Assembly: GCA_024233435.1 (NCBI GenBank)
Contig: JACKPQ010000001.1
Span: 310,001 to 374,000, forward strand
Direction of reading: 5' to 3'
From: Chlamydiales bacterium
GTDB lineage: Bacteria > Chlamydiota > Chlamydiia > Chlamydiales > JACKPQ01
Length of the DNA: 64,000 bases
Shown here piece after piece: positions 8,553-16,550 of the stretch. Position 1 is the first letter of the stretch. Every line of letters begins with the position of its first letter. The notes under the pieces are model-generated. The model worked only from the letters and a program-made list of their open reading frames with translations, ran no database searches and was not told the DNA's origin. The translations under genes were made by a program, and so were the position numbers.

Positions 8553-9504
8553 CCAAAAGCGGATTGAAGAGTATGAAAAAACGCTCGAGCGCTTAAAAAC
8601 TCAGCACGATAGCGATGGGATCTGGTCAGATGAAGAGATTCATAAGCTAGAGAATAAATTACACGAGCTAAAGCAGCAGGTCTATTCAAGGCTATCAGCC
8701 TGGGAGCGCGTTGAGATTTCTCGCCATCCTGATAGACCACGATCCATTGGATATATTGAGCATGTCTTTGACACTTTTGAAGAACTATGCGGAGATCGTC
8801 TATATCGAAATGACGATGCTATCATCGGGGGATTAGGCACGATAGGCGAGAAGAAATTTGTAGTTATTGCTGAAGAAAAAGGAAATGATACAGATAGCCG
8901 TATCAAACGCAACTTTGGCATGCCGCATCCAGAAGGGTATCGCAAGGCCCTTCGCCTTATGAAACTTGCCGAAAAATTCCACCTGCCCATCATCTCGTTT
9001 GTCGACACTCCAGGGGCTTATCCAGGTCTTGATGCAGAAGAGCGTGGTCAGGGTTGGGCAATTGCAACAAATCTTTTAGAAATGGCACGTCTTAAAACAC
9101 CATTGCTCGTTCTCCTCATCGGAGAAGGGTGCTCTGGGGGTGCTTTAGCAATTGGAATGGGTGATACCATTGGTATGCTTGAGCACTCTTACTACTCAGT
9201 TATTTCACCTGAGGGGTGTGCTTCGATTCTTTGGAAAGATTCAAATATGAGAGAAACCGCAGCAGCAGCCCTTAAGATGCATGCTGAAGATCTTATTCAA
9301 TTTGGCATTATTGACCATATTATCTATGAACCGCTCGGTGGAGCGCACAACGACCCGTCTGTCATCTATAAAAAAGTGAAGCAGTACATTTTGGATGAAA
9401 CAAAAAAACTAGGCGATATGCCCATCGATGAGCTGTTAGAAGCTCGCTACCAAAAATACCGCGTCCTAGGCGCATTGGAAACCACTTGTGAAACTCCTTC
9501 TTAA
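8542..9504 (+). CDS. accA: Acetyl-CoA carboxylase carboxyltransferase subunit alpha
   Basis: AccA is the alpha half of the carboxyltransferase that makes malonyl-CoA, the first step of fatty-acid synthesis. At 320 residues it has the normal length. Landmarks are the N-terminal helical coil, DRPRSIGYIEHVFDTFEELCGDR (split here only for reading), RNFGMPHPEGYRKALR, FVDTPGAYPG and GEGCSGGALAIGMGD. The start overlaps the end of the L,D-transpeptidase by 11 bases, and the end overlaps the ABC transporter start by 17 bases, so it is part of one tightly packed operon. Confidence 0.96.
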   Translation: MSSDQKRIEEYEKTLERLKTQHDSDGIWSDEEIHKLENKLHELKQQVYSRLSAWERVEISRHPDRPRSIGYIEHVFDTFEELCGDRLYRNDDAIIGGLGTIGEKKFVVIAEEKGNDTDSRIKRNFGMPHPEGYRKALRLMKLAEKFHLPIISFVDTPGAYPGLDAEERGQGWAIATNLLEMARLKTPLLVLLIGEGCSGGALAIGMGDTIGMLEHSYYSVISPEGCASILWKDSNMRETAAAALKMHAEDLIQFGIIDHIIYEPLGGAHNDPSVIYKKVKQYILDETKKLGDMPIDELLEARYQKYRVLGALETTCETPS

Positions 9505-11278
9505 AGCAGCCCTTAAATCACGTAAACATTTATATCTTCTAGTGATCACATTTTTCTCGTTGGTGCTGCTGACAGTTGCATCTCAGATGGAAATGTTTTC
9601 TCTTGGAACGCTGATGGATCGCAGTGTTGTAACATCTTCAACACCTTTGCGTGGTAATCCTATTCAGTTCTTGATCGAAAAAGCTAGGTCGTTTTTTTCA
9701 TTTGGGGATAGTGGCGTTGAGTTGCTATTAGGTGTCATAGCCATTGTTGCTGTTTTCAAAGCTGTCATGTTATTCATCTCCCGCTTTGCAACGCAGGTCC
9801 TTTCAATTCGCATCAGTCGCGATCTACGCCACCACTACTTTGAATACATCCAATACTTGCCGATGAGTTTTTATCAAAAATATGATATCGGTACGCTCGC
9901 ATCTCGCGTTGCTTCCGATGCCTCACAAATCGCTCAATCTGTCAATGCATGGATTACAAACTATTTGCATACGCCTTTTACGCTCGTCACAACCCTTGGG
10001 GCATGCTTTTACATCTCCTGGCAATTATCCATGGTGGTTTTTCTTGGAATTCCCTTAATTGTTATACCGATTGTGATTCTTGCCCGAAAAGTCAAAAAAG
10101 TTACACGCCAGCTACAGCGCAATCAAGAGAAATTTACATCGGTGCTCATCGATTCGCTTGCAGGGATCCAAACGGTTAAAATCTTTGGAATGGAGCAGTT
10201 TTCTCTTGAGAAGTACAAACTACAGAACGAGCAAATGGCCCATTTAGAAACAAAAACAGCAAAATACGATCTGCTAACGCGTCCCATTTTACATACTATC
10301 ACAACCATCTGTCTTGTGCTTGTTGTGCTCTCGGGCCTCTATGTTTTTAAAATGAACATTGCCGAGCTCTTTAGTTTTTGTGGCCTGCTCTACCTTGCCT
10401 ATGAGCCAATCAAGAAGTTTGCCGATACCAACACCAATATTCAAAAAGGCGTTGTTGCCGCAGAGCGCCTCTTTGAAGTTCTAAATATCAAGCCCGATCT
10501 TATCGACGATCCAAAAGCCATTTCCCTAAAATCCTTTAAAGAATCGATCAACTTTGACAACGTCTCTTTCCGCTATGGGGATGATTGGGTTTTGCGCGAT
10601 GTCTCATTCAGCGTCAAAAAAGGTGAGACAGTGGCCTTAGTTGGTGCAACAGGTGCTGGTAAATCCACCATCGTTCAGCTCTTACCACGCCTCTATGATG
10701 TTCAAAAAGGCAAGATCTCTATCGATGGAAAGCCCTTACAAGCCTACACACAAAAATCCTTGCGTGAACAAATCGCTTTTGTCTCACAAAAGCCATTCCT
10801 ATTCTACGACACCATAGCCTCTAACATCTCTTTTGGCCGCAACTTTACCCGCGAAGAAATTATTGATGCTGCCAAGCGCGCCCATGCATCAGAATTTATC
10901 GACCAGCTCCCCTTAGGCTATGATACACCCCTTGCGGAAACTGGCAAAAACCTATCCGGTGGCCAGCAGCAGCGTCTTGCCATTGCGCGCGCACTCGTCA
11001 AAAAAGCCCCCATTCTCATCTTGGATGAAGCAACATCCTCACTTGATGCTATCAGCGAGCTTCGCATTAAAGAGGCCATTCACGAGTTGCATGGCGAAGT
11101 GACCCAAATCATCATCGCTCACCGCCTATCTACCATTGAGCACGCCGATCGCATCATTTACTTTGAGCATGGCCGCAAATTAGCCGAAGGGACTCGCGAA
11201 GAGCTTCTAGCCACTTGCAAGCCCTTCAAGCTGCTTTGGGAGACCCATTTTCGTCGCCTTGAACCCGCATCGTTATAG
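9488..11278 (+). CDS. msbA: MsbA-like lipid ABC exporter (fused TMD-NBD)
   Basis: This 596-residue half-transporter has an N-terminal six-helix membrane domain (about 15-320) and a C-terminal ATPase. ATPase motifs are Walker A GATGAGKST, Q-loop FVSQKPFLF, signature LSGGQQQR, Walker B ILILDEATSSLD and the H-loop in IIAHRLST. MsbA-type exporters flip lipid A core across the inner membrane; the accA neighbour and Chlamydia synteny support this, though substrate cannot be proved from sequence. It starts with GTG at 9488 inside accA. It converges with the next gene, with 5 bases between. Confidence 0.88.
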   Translation: MKLLLKAALKSRKHLYLLVITFFSLVLLTVASQMEMFSLGTLMDRSVVTSSTPLRGNPIQFLIEKARSFFSFGDSGVELLLGVIAIVAVFKAVMLFISRFATQVLSIRISRDLRHHYFEYIQYLPMSFYQKYDIGTLASRVASDASQIAQSVNAWITNYLHTPFTLVTTLGACFYISWQLSMVVFLGIPLIVIPIVILARKVKKVTRQLQRNQEKFTSVLIDSLAGIQTVKIFGMEQFSLEKYKLQNEQMAHLETKTAKYDLLTRPILHTITTICLVLVVLSGLYVFKMNIAELFSFCGLLYLAYEPIKKFADTNTNIQKGVVAAERLFEVLNIKPDLIDDPKAISLKSFKESINFDNVSFRYGDDWVLRDVSFSVKKGETVALVGATGAGKSTIVQLLPRLYDVQKGKISIDGKPLQAYTQKSLREQIAFVSQKPFLFYDTIASNISFGRNFTREEIIDAAKRAHASEFIDQLPLGYDTPLAETGKNLSGGQQQRLAIARALVKKAPILILDEATSSLDAISELRIKEAIHELHGEVTQIIIAHRLSTIEHADRIIYFEHGRKLAEGTREELLATCKPFKLLWETHFRRLEPASL

Positions 11279-11283
11279 TATCC

Positions 11284-11910
11284 TCATTCCAAAGGGTGTT
11301 TTGGGCAAAAGCCTGCCGCTTTGATCTGGCTGTTGTCTACGATTTGGTTACAGCCGTGTCTGAGCGGCTTTGAAGAGTCAAACTCGACGTTGCCGTAAAG
11401 CGCAGCTCTGGTTGGGTGGTCATCGTTGCAGAGATTAAAAACGCCGCTAAGGTGGCGATCAATAGCAAAAGCAAAAGCGCTAGCAATATCATCCACATGG
11501 ATGTGGTTTGTAACCTCTTTGCCGGTTCCAGGCATAATGGGGCGGATTCTCTTGGCGATTTCGCGACCTGGGCCAAAAATTCCAGCGCACCGAAAAATGC
11601 AGACTGTGATGGGAAGGCTTTTCAGCAGCTCTTCTGCGTTAGCGTGCTCAATAGAGCGATTGCAGTTAACCGATGTGCTGCTTACAAATAGGACCTGTTT
11701 GCAAGTAGCAGGGAGGACTTGGCAAAGGCTATGAGCTGGTTCTGGAACGGTAAGAATGATGGTGTCGCAGTCGTGTAGATATGGTTTTAGAGCTTGGGGA
11801 CTTGTCGCATCGCAAGCGTGGGTGCGCGTGATCCGCACCACCTCGTGATCATGCAATTTATCAGCAATAGCAGATCCGACATAGCCGCAGCCGATGATGG
11901 CAATTTTCAT
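11284..11910 (-). CDS. NAD(P)-binding epimerase/reductase (YeeZ-like SDR)
   Basis: This 208-residue protein has a Rossmann fold start IIGCGYVGSAIA (GxGxxG) and an extended-SDR/atypical epimerase pattern: VLFVSSTSV, FRCAGIFGPGRE, NHIHVDDIASAF and VFNLCNDDHPTR. These resemble YeeZ-type nucleoside-sugar epimerase-like proteins, but it is shorter than usual (about 270). It is the second gene of a minus-strand pair, its ATG overlapping the stop of the DnaQ-like gene by 4 bases. The substrate is not evident. Confidence 0.75.
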   Translation of the reverse strand: MKIAIIGCGYVGSAIADKLHDHEVVRITRTHACDATSPQALKPYLHDCDTIILTVPEPAHSLCQVLPATCKQVLFVSSTSVNCNRSIEHANAEELLKSLPITVCIFRCAGIFGPGREIAKRIRPIMPGTGKEVTNHIHVDDIASAFAFAIDRHLSGVFNLCNDDHPTRAALYGNVEFDSSKPLRHGCNQIVDNSQIKAAGFCPKHPLE

Positions 11911-12593
11911 AACATCTGCATTTTTTCAAGGGTGATTTTCAGCTCTTCGTTTTCAGGCTTGTCAAATGAGCCTTGCTCTTTAAGCCACGCGATGTAGCTT
12001 TTTGGAATTTCACTTAAAGGTTTCCCGCGGTGTTTGCCAAATGGCATCGTGCGCATAAGACGAGGAGTGGAAAGGAGCTCTAGGCAGTGCTTAATGGGAA
12101 GATCATCTGTCATGCGCTTGAATACTTCGTGCAAAACAATCACATCATCAAGAGCTCTGTGGGCGTTGTTGGCGGCAATGCCATAGACCTCGCGCAAGTG
12201 CTGCAGGGAGTGTTTTGGCAGATCGGGACGGTAGCGGCGTGCCCATTTGAGGGAGTCAAGAAAAATCCATTCGGGAAAAGTCAGGCCATGGCGAGAGAAG
12301 CTATGCTGTAGAAAAGGAAGGTCAAAGGCATCGTTGTTGTGAGCGATTAAAATGGTGTTGCCTTCACAAAATGCAGCAAACTGAGCGCCGACTTCTTTGA
12401 AGGTTGGCTTATCCATGACCATCTCATCGGTAATTTTGTGTACAGCAGTCGCTTCTGGTGGAATGGGTCTACCAGGATTGATCAGCGCTTCAAAAGTTGT
12501 GTCATTTGTGGGGTCGTAGGCAGCAATTTCGATGATCTCTTCGCGGTCAGGTCTGATTCCAGTGGTTTCTGTGTCGTAAAAGATGGCGCGCAT
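11907..12593 (-). CDS. DnaQ-like 3'-5' exonuclease (DEDDh) with DUF3820 tail
   Basis: The protein has 228 residues from the ATG at 12593, which has AAGGGA upstream; in-frame starts at 12614 and 12647 lack good ribosome sites. The DEDDh exonuclease motifs are clear: ExoI FYDTETTGIRPDREEIIE, ExoII AHNNDAFDLPFLQ and ExoIII HRALDDVIVLHEV. The last 50 residues (MPFGKHRGKPLSEIPKSYIA) match the DUF3820 module found behind such exonucleases. It resembles the second dnaQ-type gene of Chlamydia, near the pdh/msbA region. A role in proofreading or repair is inferred. Confidence 0.87.
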   Translation of the reverse strand: MRAIFYDTETTGIRPDREEIIEIAAYDPTNDTTFEALINPGRPIPPEATAVHKITDEMVMDKPTFKEVGAQFAAFCEGNTILIAHNNDAFDLPFLQHSFSRHGLTFPEWIFLDSLKWARRYRPDLPKHSLQHLREVYGIAANNAHRALDDVIVLHEVFKRMTDDLPIKHCLELLSTPRLMRTMPFGKHRGKPLSEIPKSYIAWLKEQGSFDKPENEELKITLEKMQML

Positions 12594-12658
12594 GTTTTCC
12601 CTTGTCTTTTTCATCCCAAAATAGCAAGCTAAAGGTGTTTTAAGCAAACGGAGTTTTT

Positions 12659-13177
12659 ATGTTCTCTTTGTGTATTTTTCTAGCCCTGAGTGTCCAGTCA
12701 TTTTTGACAGGTCATGAAAAAGAGCTGATTAAGGCAATCGATGATGAAAAAACACACATCCAAGTAGCCATCTACACTTTTACAAACAAGCGTATTGCAG
12801 AGCACTTAATCAAAGCACACACAAAAGGGGTTGAGGTTGAGGTTTTTATCGATCCATTTTCACAAAAGGCTGGGGGAGCTGTTGATTTGCTTTTGAAAGA
12901 AGGCGTTCCCGTTTATCGCTATACACCCAAAGAGCAAAAATGCTGGACATCAATCTGTCATCACAAATTTTGTACTTTTGAAAGCCAGCAAGGCGTTTGG
13001 ACAGGATCGTATAATTTTACCTATAAAGCGGAAAACTCAAACCGAGAAAATGCCGTTTATATCACTGACGATAAAGCATCTTATGAGCAGTTTTCAAAAG
13101 AGTTTGATAGCCTTAAGGCTGTAGGAGAGCGCTTGAAAGTTATAGAGGAATCGCCTACAATAAAGAACAATGGATAA
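12659..13177 (+). CDS. Secreted phospholipase D-family nuclease (single HKD)
   Basis: The 172-residue protein has a signal peptide (MFSLCIFLALSVQSFLTG) and one PLD/Nuc catalytic motif: HHKFCTFE then WTGSYNFT and a conserved Glu/Asn pair (ENSNRENAV). Single-HKD proteins of this size (Nuc, and mitochondrial PLD6) act as homodimers on DNA or phospholipids. Its stop overlaps the pdhA start by 8 bases, an unexpected partner. ACGGAG precedes the ATG. PLD-family enzymes are repeatedly recruited in Chlamydiae. Substrate (nucleic acid or lipid) is undetermined. Confidence 0.83.
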   Translation: MFSLCIFLALSVQSFLTGHEKELIKAIDDEKTHIQVAIYTFTNKRIAEHLIKAHTKGVEVEVFIDPFSQKAGGAVDLLLKEGVPVYRYTPKEQKCWTSICHHKFCTFESQQGVWTGSYNFTYKAENSNRENAVYITDDKASYEQFSKEFDSLKAVGERLKVIEESPTIKNNG

Positions 13178-14174
13178 ATATAACTTTTACAAGACCGATA
13201 CAAAAAAAGTTTTGAAGTCTCTTCCAAAAGAGACGCTGCTCAGTGCTCTAAAGGAGATGATCTTAATACGTGTATTTGAAACACGTGCAGAATCAGCTTA
13301 TCAGCATGGGCTTATCGGCGGTTTTTTTCATGCCTACACAGGCCAAGAAGCGATCCAGACAGGTTGTATTCATGCACTGGGCAAAGACCATTGGTATGCC
13401 ACAACCTATCGCTGCCATGCCCTGGCGCTATTGCTTGGCGTAACACCCAATGAGATCATGTCAGAGCTTTACGGTCGTGCTAATGGCAACGCTCAAGGGC
13501 GGGGTGGCTCCATGCACCTTTATTCCGATCGATTGCTTGGCGGTTTTGGAATTGTAGGTGGCCATTTGCCTGTTTCAACCGGTGCTGCTTTTTCCATTAA
13601 ATACAAAAATCAAAAAGATAAGCTATCCCTTTGCTTTTTAGGAGAAGGGGCTTCAGTACAAGGAACATTTCATGAATCTTTAAATCTAGCCTCTCTTTGG
13701 AACCTACCCTGCATTTACGTCATTGAGAACAACAAATGGGGCATGGGTACAGCTGCAACCCGCGCGATTTGTGTCGAGCCTGTAGCAGAGCATTTTGCCA
13801 AGGCCTATGGCGTTGAAAGCTACACACTCAATGGAACCGATTTCCTCCAAACATATGCAGCATTTAAAGAGATCGGCGAAAAAGTGATCAAGACTCAGCG
13901 CCCCATCATCGTTGAGGCAGTTGCAGAGCGTTTTCGAGGCCATTCAATCTCTGATCCTGGCTTATATCGCAGTAAAGAGGAGCTTGAAGAGGCTAAAAAA
14001 GGGGACCCAATCACGATTTTATTTAACTATCTCAAAGCTGAAAAGATGATCGATGACCCAGGACTTGATGCTCTCAACAAAGAAGCCAAAGAGATTGTTG
14101 TTGCAGCCATGGAACATGCTGACAAGAGCCCATGGCCAGATCCTCTCACACTTGAGGAGGGTGTCTATGCCTGA
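13170..14174 (+). CDS. pdhA: Pyruvate dehydrogenase E1 component, alpha subunit
   Basis: E1-alpha (334 residues) uses thiamine diphosphate to decarboxylate pyruvate. The ThDP-binding motif GEGASVQGTFHESLNLA...N (GDG-type with ending in NN at VIENNKWGMG) is present. So are the substrate-tunnel segments GGFFHAYTGQEA and RGGSMHLY and the phosphorylation-loop region RFRGHSISDPGLYR. It is the first of the pdhABC operon and overlaps the PLD gene by 8 bases and pdhB by 8. Because its cofactor is ThDP, it depends on thiamine supply (see the TPP-riboswitch transporter at 26.3 kb). Confidence 0.96.
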   Translation: MDKYNFYKTDTKKVLKSLPKETLLSALKEMILIRVFETRAESAYQHGLIGGFFHAYTGQEAIQTGCIHALGKDHWYATTYRCHALALLLGVTPNEIMSELYGRANGNAQGRGGSMHLYSDRLLGGFGIVGGHLPVSTGAAFSIKYKNQKDKLSLCFLGEGASVQGTFHESLNLASLWNLPCIYVIENNKWGMGTAATRAICVEPVAEHFAKAYGVESYTLNGTDFLQTYAAFKEIGEKVIKTQRPIIVEAVAERFRGHSISDPGLYRSKEELEEAKKGDPITILFNYLKAEKMIDDPGLDALNKEAKEIVVAAMEHADKSPWPDPLTLEEGVYA

Positions 14175-15150
14175 AATCGACATGAGAGAGGCCCTGCGCC
14201 AAGCAATGGATGAAGAGATGACCCGCGATGAAAACGTCTTCATCATGGGCGAAGAGGTTGCAGAGTATAATGGCGCCTATAAAATTACTAAAGGGATGCT
14301 TGATAAGTGGGGCGATAAACGCGTTATCGACACTCCCATCACCGAGAGTGGATTTGCAGGCCTTGCAATTGGCGCTGCGATGACAGGGCTGCGCCCTATT
14401 GTCGAGTTCATGAGCTTTAACTTCTCATTTGTTGCTTTCGATCAGCTTGTATCTAACGCTTGCAAAACCTATTACATGTCAGGTGGCAGATTCAAAGTGC
14501 CCATAGTGTTTCGTGGACCAAATGGAGCGGCAGCCCAAGTCTCCTGCCAGCACTCCCACTGTGTGGAATCACTCTATGGCAACCTACCAGGCTTTATCAT
14601 CATCGCACCATCAAATCCTGCAGATGCCAAAGGGCTGCTTAAATCAGCCATTCGCAACGATAATCCCGTTCTTTTTTTAGAGAGCGAGCTTGATTACAAC
14701 CTCAAAGGTGAGGTGCCAGAGGGCGAGTATCTCGTGCCCATTGGTAAAGCTAAAATTGTTCAAGAGGGCAAGCACATCACCCTTATTTCTTACAGTCGCA
14801 TGCTCGGCTTTTGTGTAAAAGCTGCCGCAGAGCTTGCAAAGAAGGGGGTTTCTGTTGAAATCATCGATCTGCGCACCATCAAACCATTGGACATAGCCAC
14901 CATTGCCGCATCTGTTAAGAAAACAAGCCGCGCCGTGATTGTTGAAGAAGGGCACCTTTTTGCCGGTATTGCATCTGAGGTAGGTTTCCAGATCAACGAG
15001 CACTGCTTTGAGTATTTAGATGCACCGCTTATCCGCGTTTGTCAACGCGAAACGCCCATGCCCTATTCGAAGGGGCTCGAAGCAGAAACATTGCCGACCG
15101 TCAAGCGTATCACAGATGCGCTCAACCAAGCTATAGCAGGAGTTTTTTAA
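14167..15150 (+). CDS. pdhB: Pyruvate dehydrogenase E1 component, beta subunit
   Basis: E1-beta pairs with PdhA. From the ATG at 14167 the protein has 327 residues beginning MPEIDMREALRQAMDEEMTR, the family's normal start, with GAGGAGG upstream. The frame is open 38 codons further upstream within pdhA, but that part is not coding. Motifs: MGEEVAEYNGAYKITKG, DTPITESGFAGLAIGAA, GPNGAAAQVSCQHSH and the C-terminal VVEEG-like VIVEEGHLFAGIASEV. It overlaps pdhA by 8 bases and ends 1 base before pdhC. Confidence 0.96.
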   Translation: MPEIDMREALRQAMDEEMTRDENVFIMGEEVAEYNGAYKITKGMLDKWGDKRVIDTPITESGFAGLAIGAAMTGLRPIVEFMSFNFSFVAFDQLVSNACKTYYMSGGRFKVPIVFRGPNGAAAQVSCQHSHCVESLYGNLPGFIIIAPSNPADAKGLLKSAIRNDNPVLFLESELDYNLKGEVPEGEYLVPIGKAKIVQEGKHITLISYSRMLGFCVKAAAELAKKGVSVEIIDLRTIKPLDIATIAASVKKTSRAVIVEEGHLFAGIASEVGFQINEHCFEYLDAPLIRVCQRETPMPYSKGLEAETLPTVKRITDALNQAIAGVF

Positions 15151-15151
15151 G

Positions 15152-16453
15152 ATGCCCAGCACACTCACCATGCCCAAACTTTCACCAACAATGGAAGAAG
15201 GGACAATCGTCAAATGGCACAAAAAAGAAGGTGATGCAGTTAAAGCTGGCGATGTTCTGTTTGAAGTAGCCACAGATAAAGCGACCGTTGAGCACAGCGC
15301 TTTAGACGATGGCATTCTTCGCAAAATTCTCATCAATGAAAACGCAGAGGCCAAAGTTAACCAGCCTGTGGCTATCTTTACAGAATCTGCCGATGAAAGC
15401 ATTGAAGGGTATCAGCCTGAGGGCATCCATTCAGAGCCAAAAGAAGCAGCACCAGAAAAGTCGGCTGAAGAAAAACCCGCCGCTGCTCCAGCGCCTAAAT
15501 CTGGCGGCGTTGTCGAGCCAGGCTTTGCACCTGAGCCGCCTCTTGAAGATTATACCTTTGAATTTTCCACCTCACCGCAAGCAAAAGCCTTTGCATCGCC
15601 CTTGGCCAAAAAACTTGCCAAGGAAAAAGGTCTTGACCTTACAGGTGTGAAAGGTTCTGGGCCCGGTGGGCGTGTCATGGAGCGCGATCTTAATTTAGCG
15701 CAAGGTGGCAGAGCGACCTTTGGCTCGACCAAGGCTCCAACGCTTGCTCCGGGTACATACGAAGAAGAAAAACTTACGCCTATGCGCAAAGCCATCGGCG
15801 CACGTCTTCAAGCCTCCAAAACATTTATTCCCCATTTCTACATTCAGCAAGAGGTCGATGCTAGAGCGATGGTCACAATCCGCAAGCAGCTCAAAGCAAT
15901 GGATGTCCATGTGACATTTAACGATTTTGTTCTTCGTGCTTGCGCCTTAGCGCTTCGCGAGCATCCTGTTATTAACAGCGGGTTTAACTCTGTAGATCAA
16001 TCGATTATCCGCTTTAAAACCATCGATATCTCAGTAGCCGTTACAATCGATGAAGGCCTGATCACACCTGTAATCCACCACGCTGATTACAAAAATATGG
16101 GCCAGCTCTCAGCAGAGGTTAAACTCTTAGCATCCCTTGCTAAACAAGGAAAGCTCAAGCCTGAGCAATACAAAGGTGGGTCATTTACCATTTCCAACCT
16201 AGGCATGACAGGCATTACAAACTTTACCGCAGTGATCAACCCTCCCCAAGCAGCCATCCTGGCCATCGGTGGCATCGTTGATAAGCCAATTGTTGTTCCC
16301 GTTGAAAACCTTGACGAATCCCAAGTCGTGCCCGGCAAAGTGATGGAGCTCTGCCTTTCTTGCGATCACCGTGTGATCGATGGCATGGATGGAGCTAAAT
16401 TCATCAAGACGGTCCAGCAGTACCTTGAGAACCCCGCTGTCTTATTAATTTAG
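15152..16453 (+). CDS. pdhC: Dihydrolipoamide acetyltransferase (PDH E2)
   Basis: The 433-residue E2 core protein has three parts. The N-terminal lipoyl domain has the lipoylated Lys in EVATDKATVEH. The E3-binding domain lies around residue 150 (ASPLAKKLAKEKG, GSGPGGRVMERDL). The C-terminal catalytic domain carries the HxxxDG motif in CDHRVIDGMDG. Linkers are Pro/Ala/Lys rich. E3 (lpd) is not in this window. The last 62 bases (from residue Gly-Ala-Lys-Phe to the stop) occur again at 19162-19223 with only synonymous changes, so the present 3' end may have been supplied by the insert that follows. Confidence 0.95.
   Translation: MPSTLTMPKLSPTMEEGTIVKWHKKEGDAVKAGDVLFEVATDKATVEHSALDDGILRKILINENAEAKVNQPVAIFTESADESIEGYQPEGIHSEPKEAAPEKSAEEKPAAAPAPKSGGVVEPGFAPEPPLEDYTFEFSTSPQAKAFASPLAKKLAKEKGLDLTGVKGSGPGGRVMERDLNLAQGGRATFGSTKAPTLAPGTYEEEKLTPMRKAIGARLQASKTFIPHFYIQQEVDARAMVTIRKQLKAMDVHVTFNDFVLRACALALREHPVINSGFNSVDQSIIRFKTIDISVAVTIDEGLITPVIHHADYKNMGQLSAEVKLLASLAKQGKLKPEQYKGGSFTISNLGMTGITNFTAVINPPQAAILAIGGIVDKPIVVPVENLDESQVVPGKVMELCLSCDHRVIDGMDGAKFIKTVQQYLENPAVLLI
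16392..16453 (+). repeat. Direct repeat copy 1: 3' end of pdhC
   Basis: This 62-base stretch is the end of the intact pdhC. The first 43 bases (16392-16434) are identical to 19162-19204. The remaining 19 differ at 6 positions, all synonymous, and both copies encode NPAVLLI then stop (TAG here, TAA in copy 2). Copy spacing is 2770 bases. Confidence 0.9.
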
Positions 16454-16487
16454 TTTTGAATTCCTTTCCTTATAAGCGGTTATTTGT

Positions 16488-16517
16488 TTGACTTTTTAAT
16501 TCTCTCTAATTTAAAAT
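16488..16517 (+). promoter_or_regulatory. Predicted promoter of the coiled-coil gene pair
   Basis: TTGACT (16488-16493) and TAAAAT (16512-16517) are 18 bases apart, five of six matches in each box. It lies between the pdhC stop and the first coiled-coil gene, whose ATG follows AGAGGA at 16541-16546. The inserted gene pair therefore appears to bring its own promoter. Confidence 0.55.
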
Positions 16518-16550
16518 CAGCCCATAGTTTTCTCAATAACTAGAGGATTT

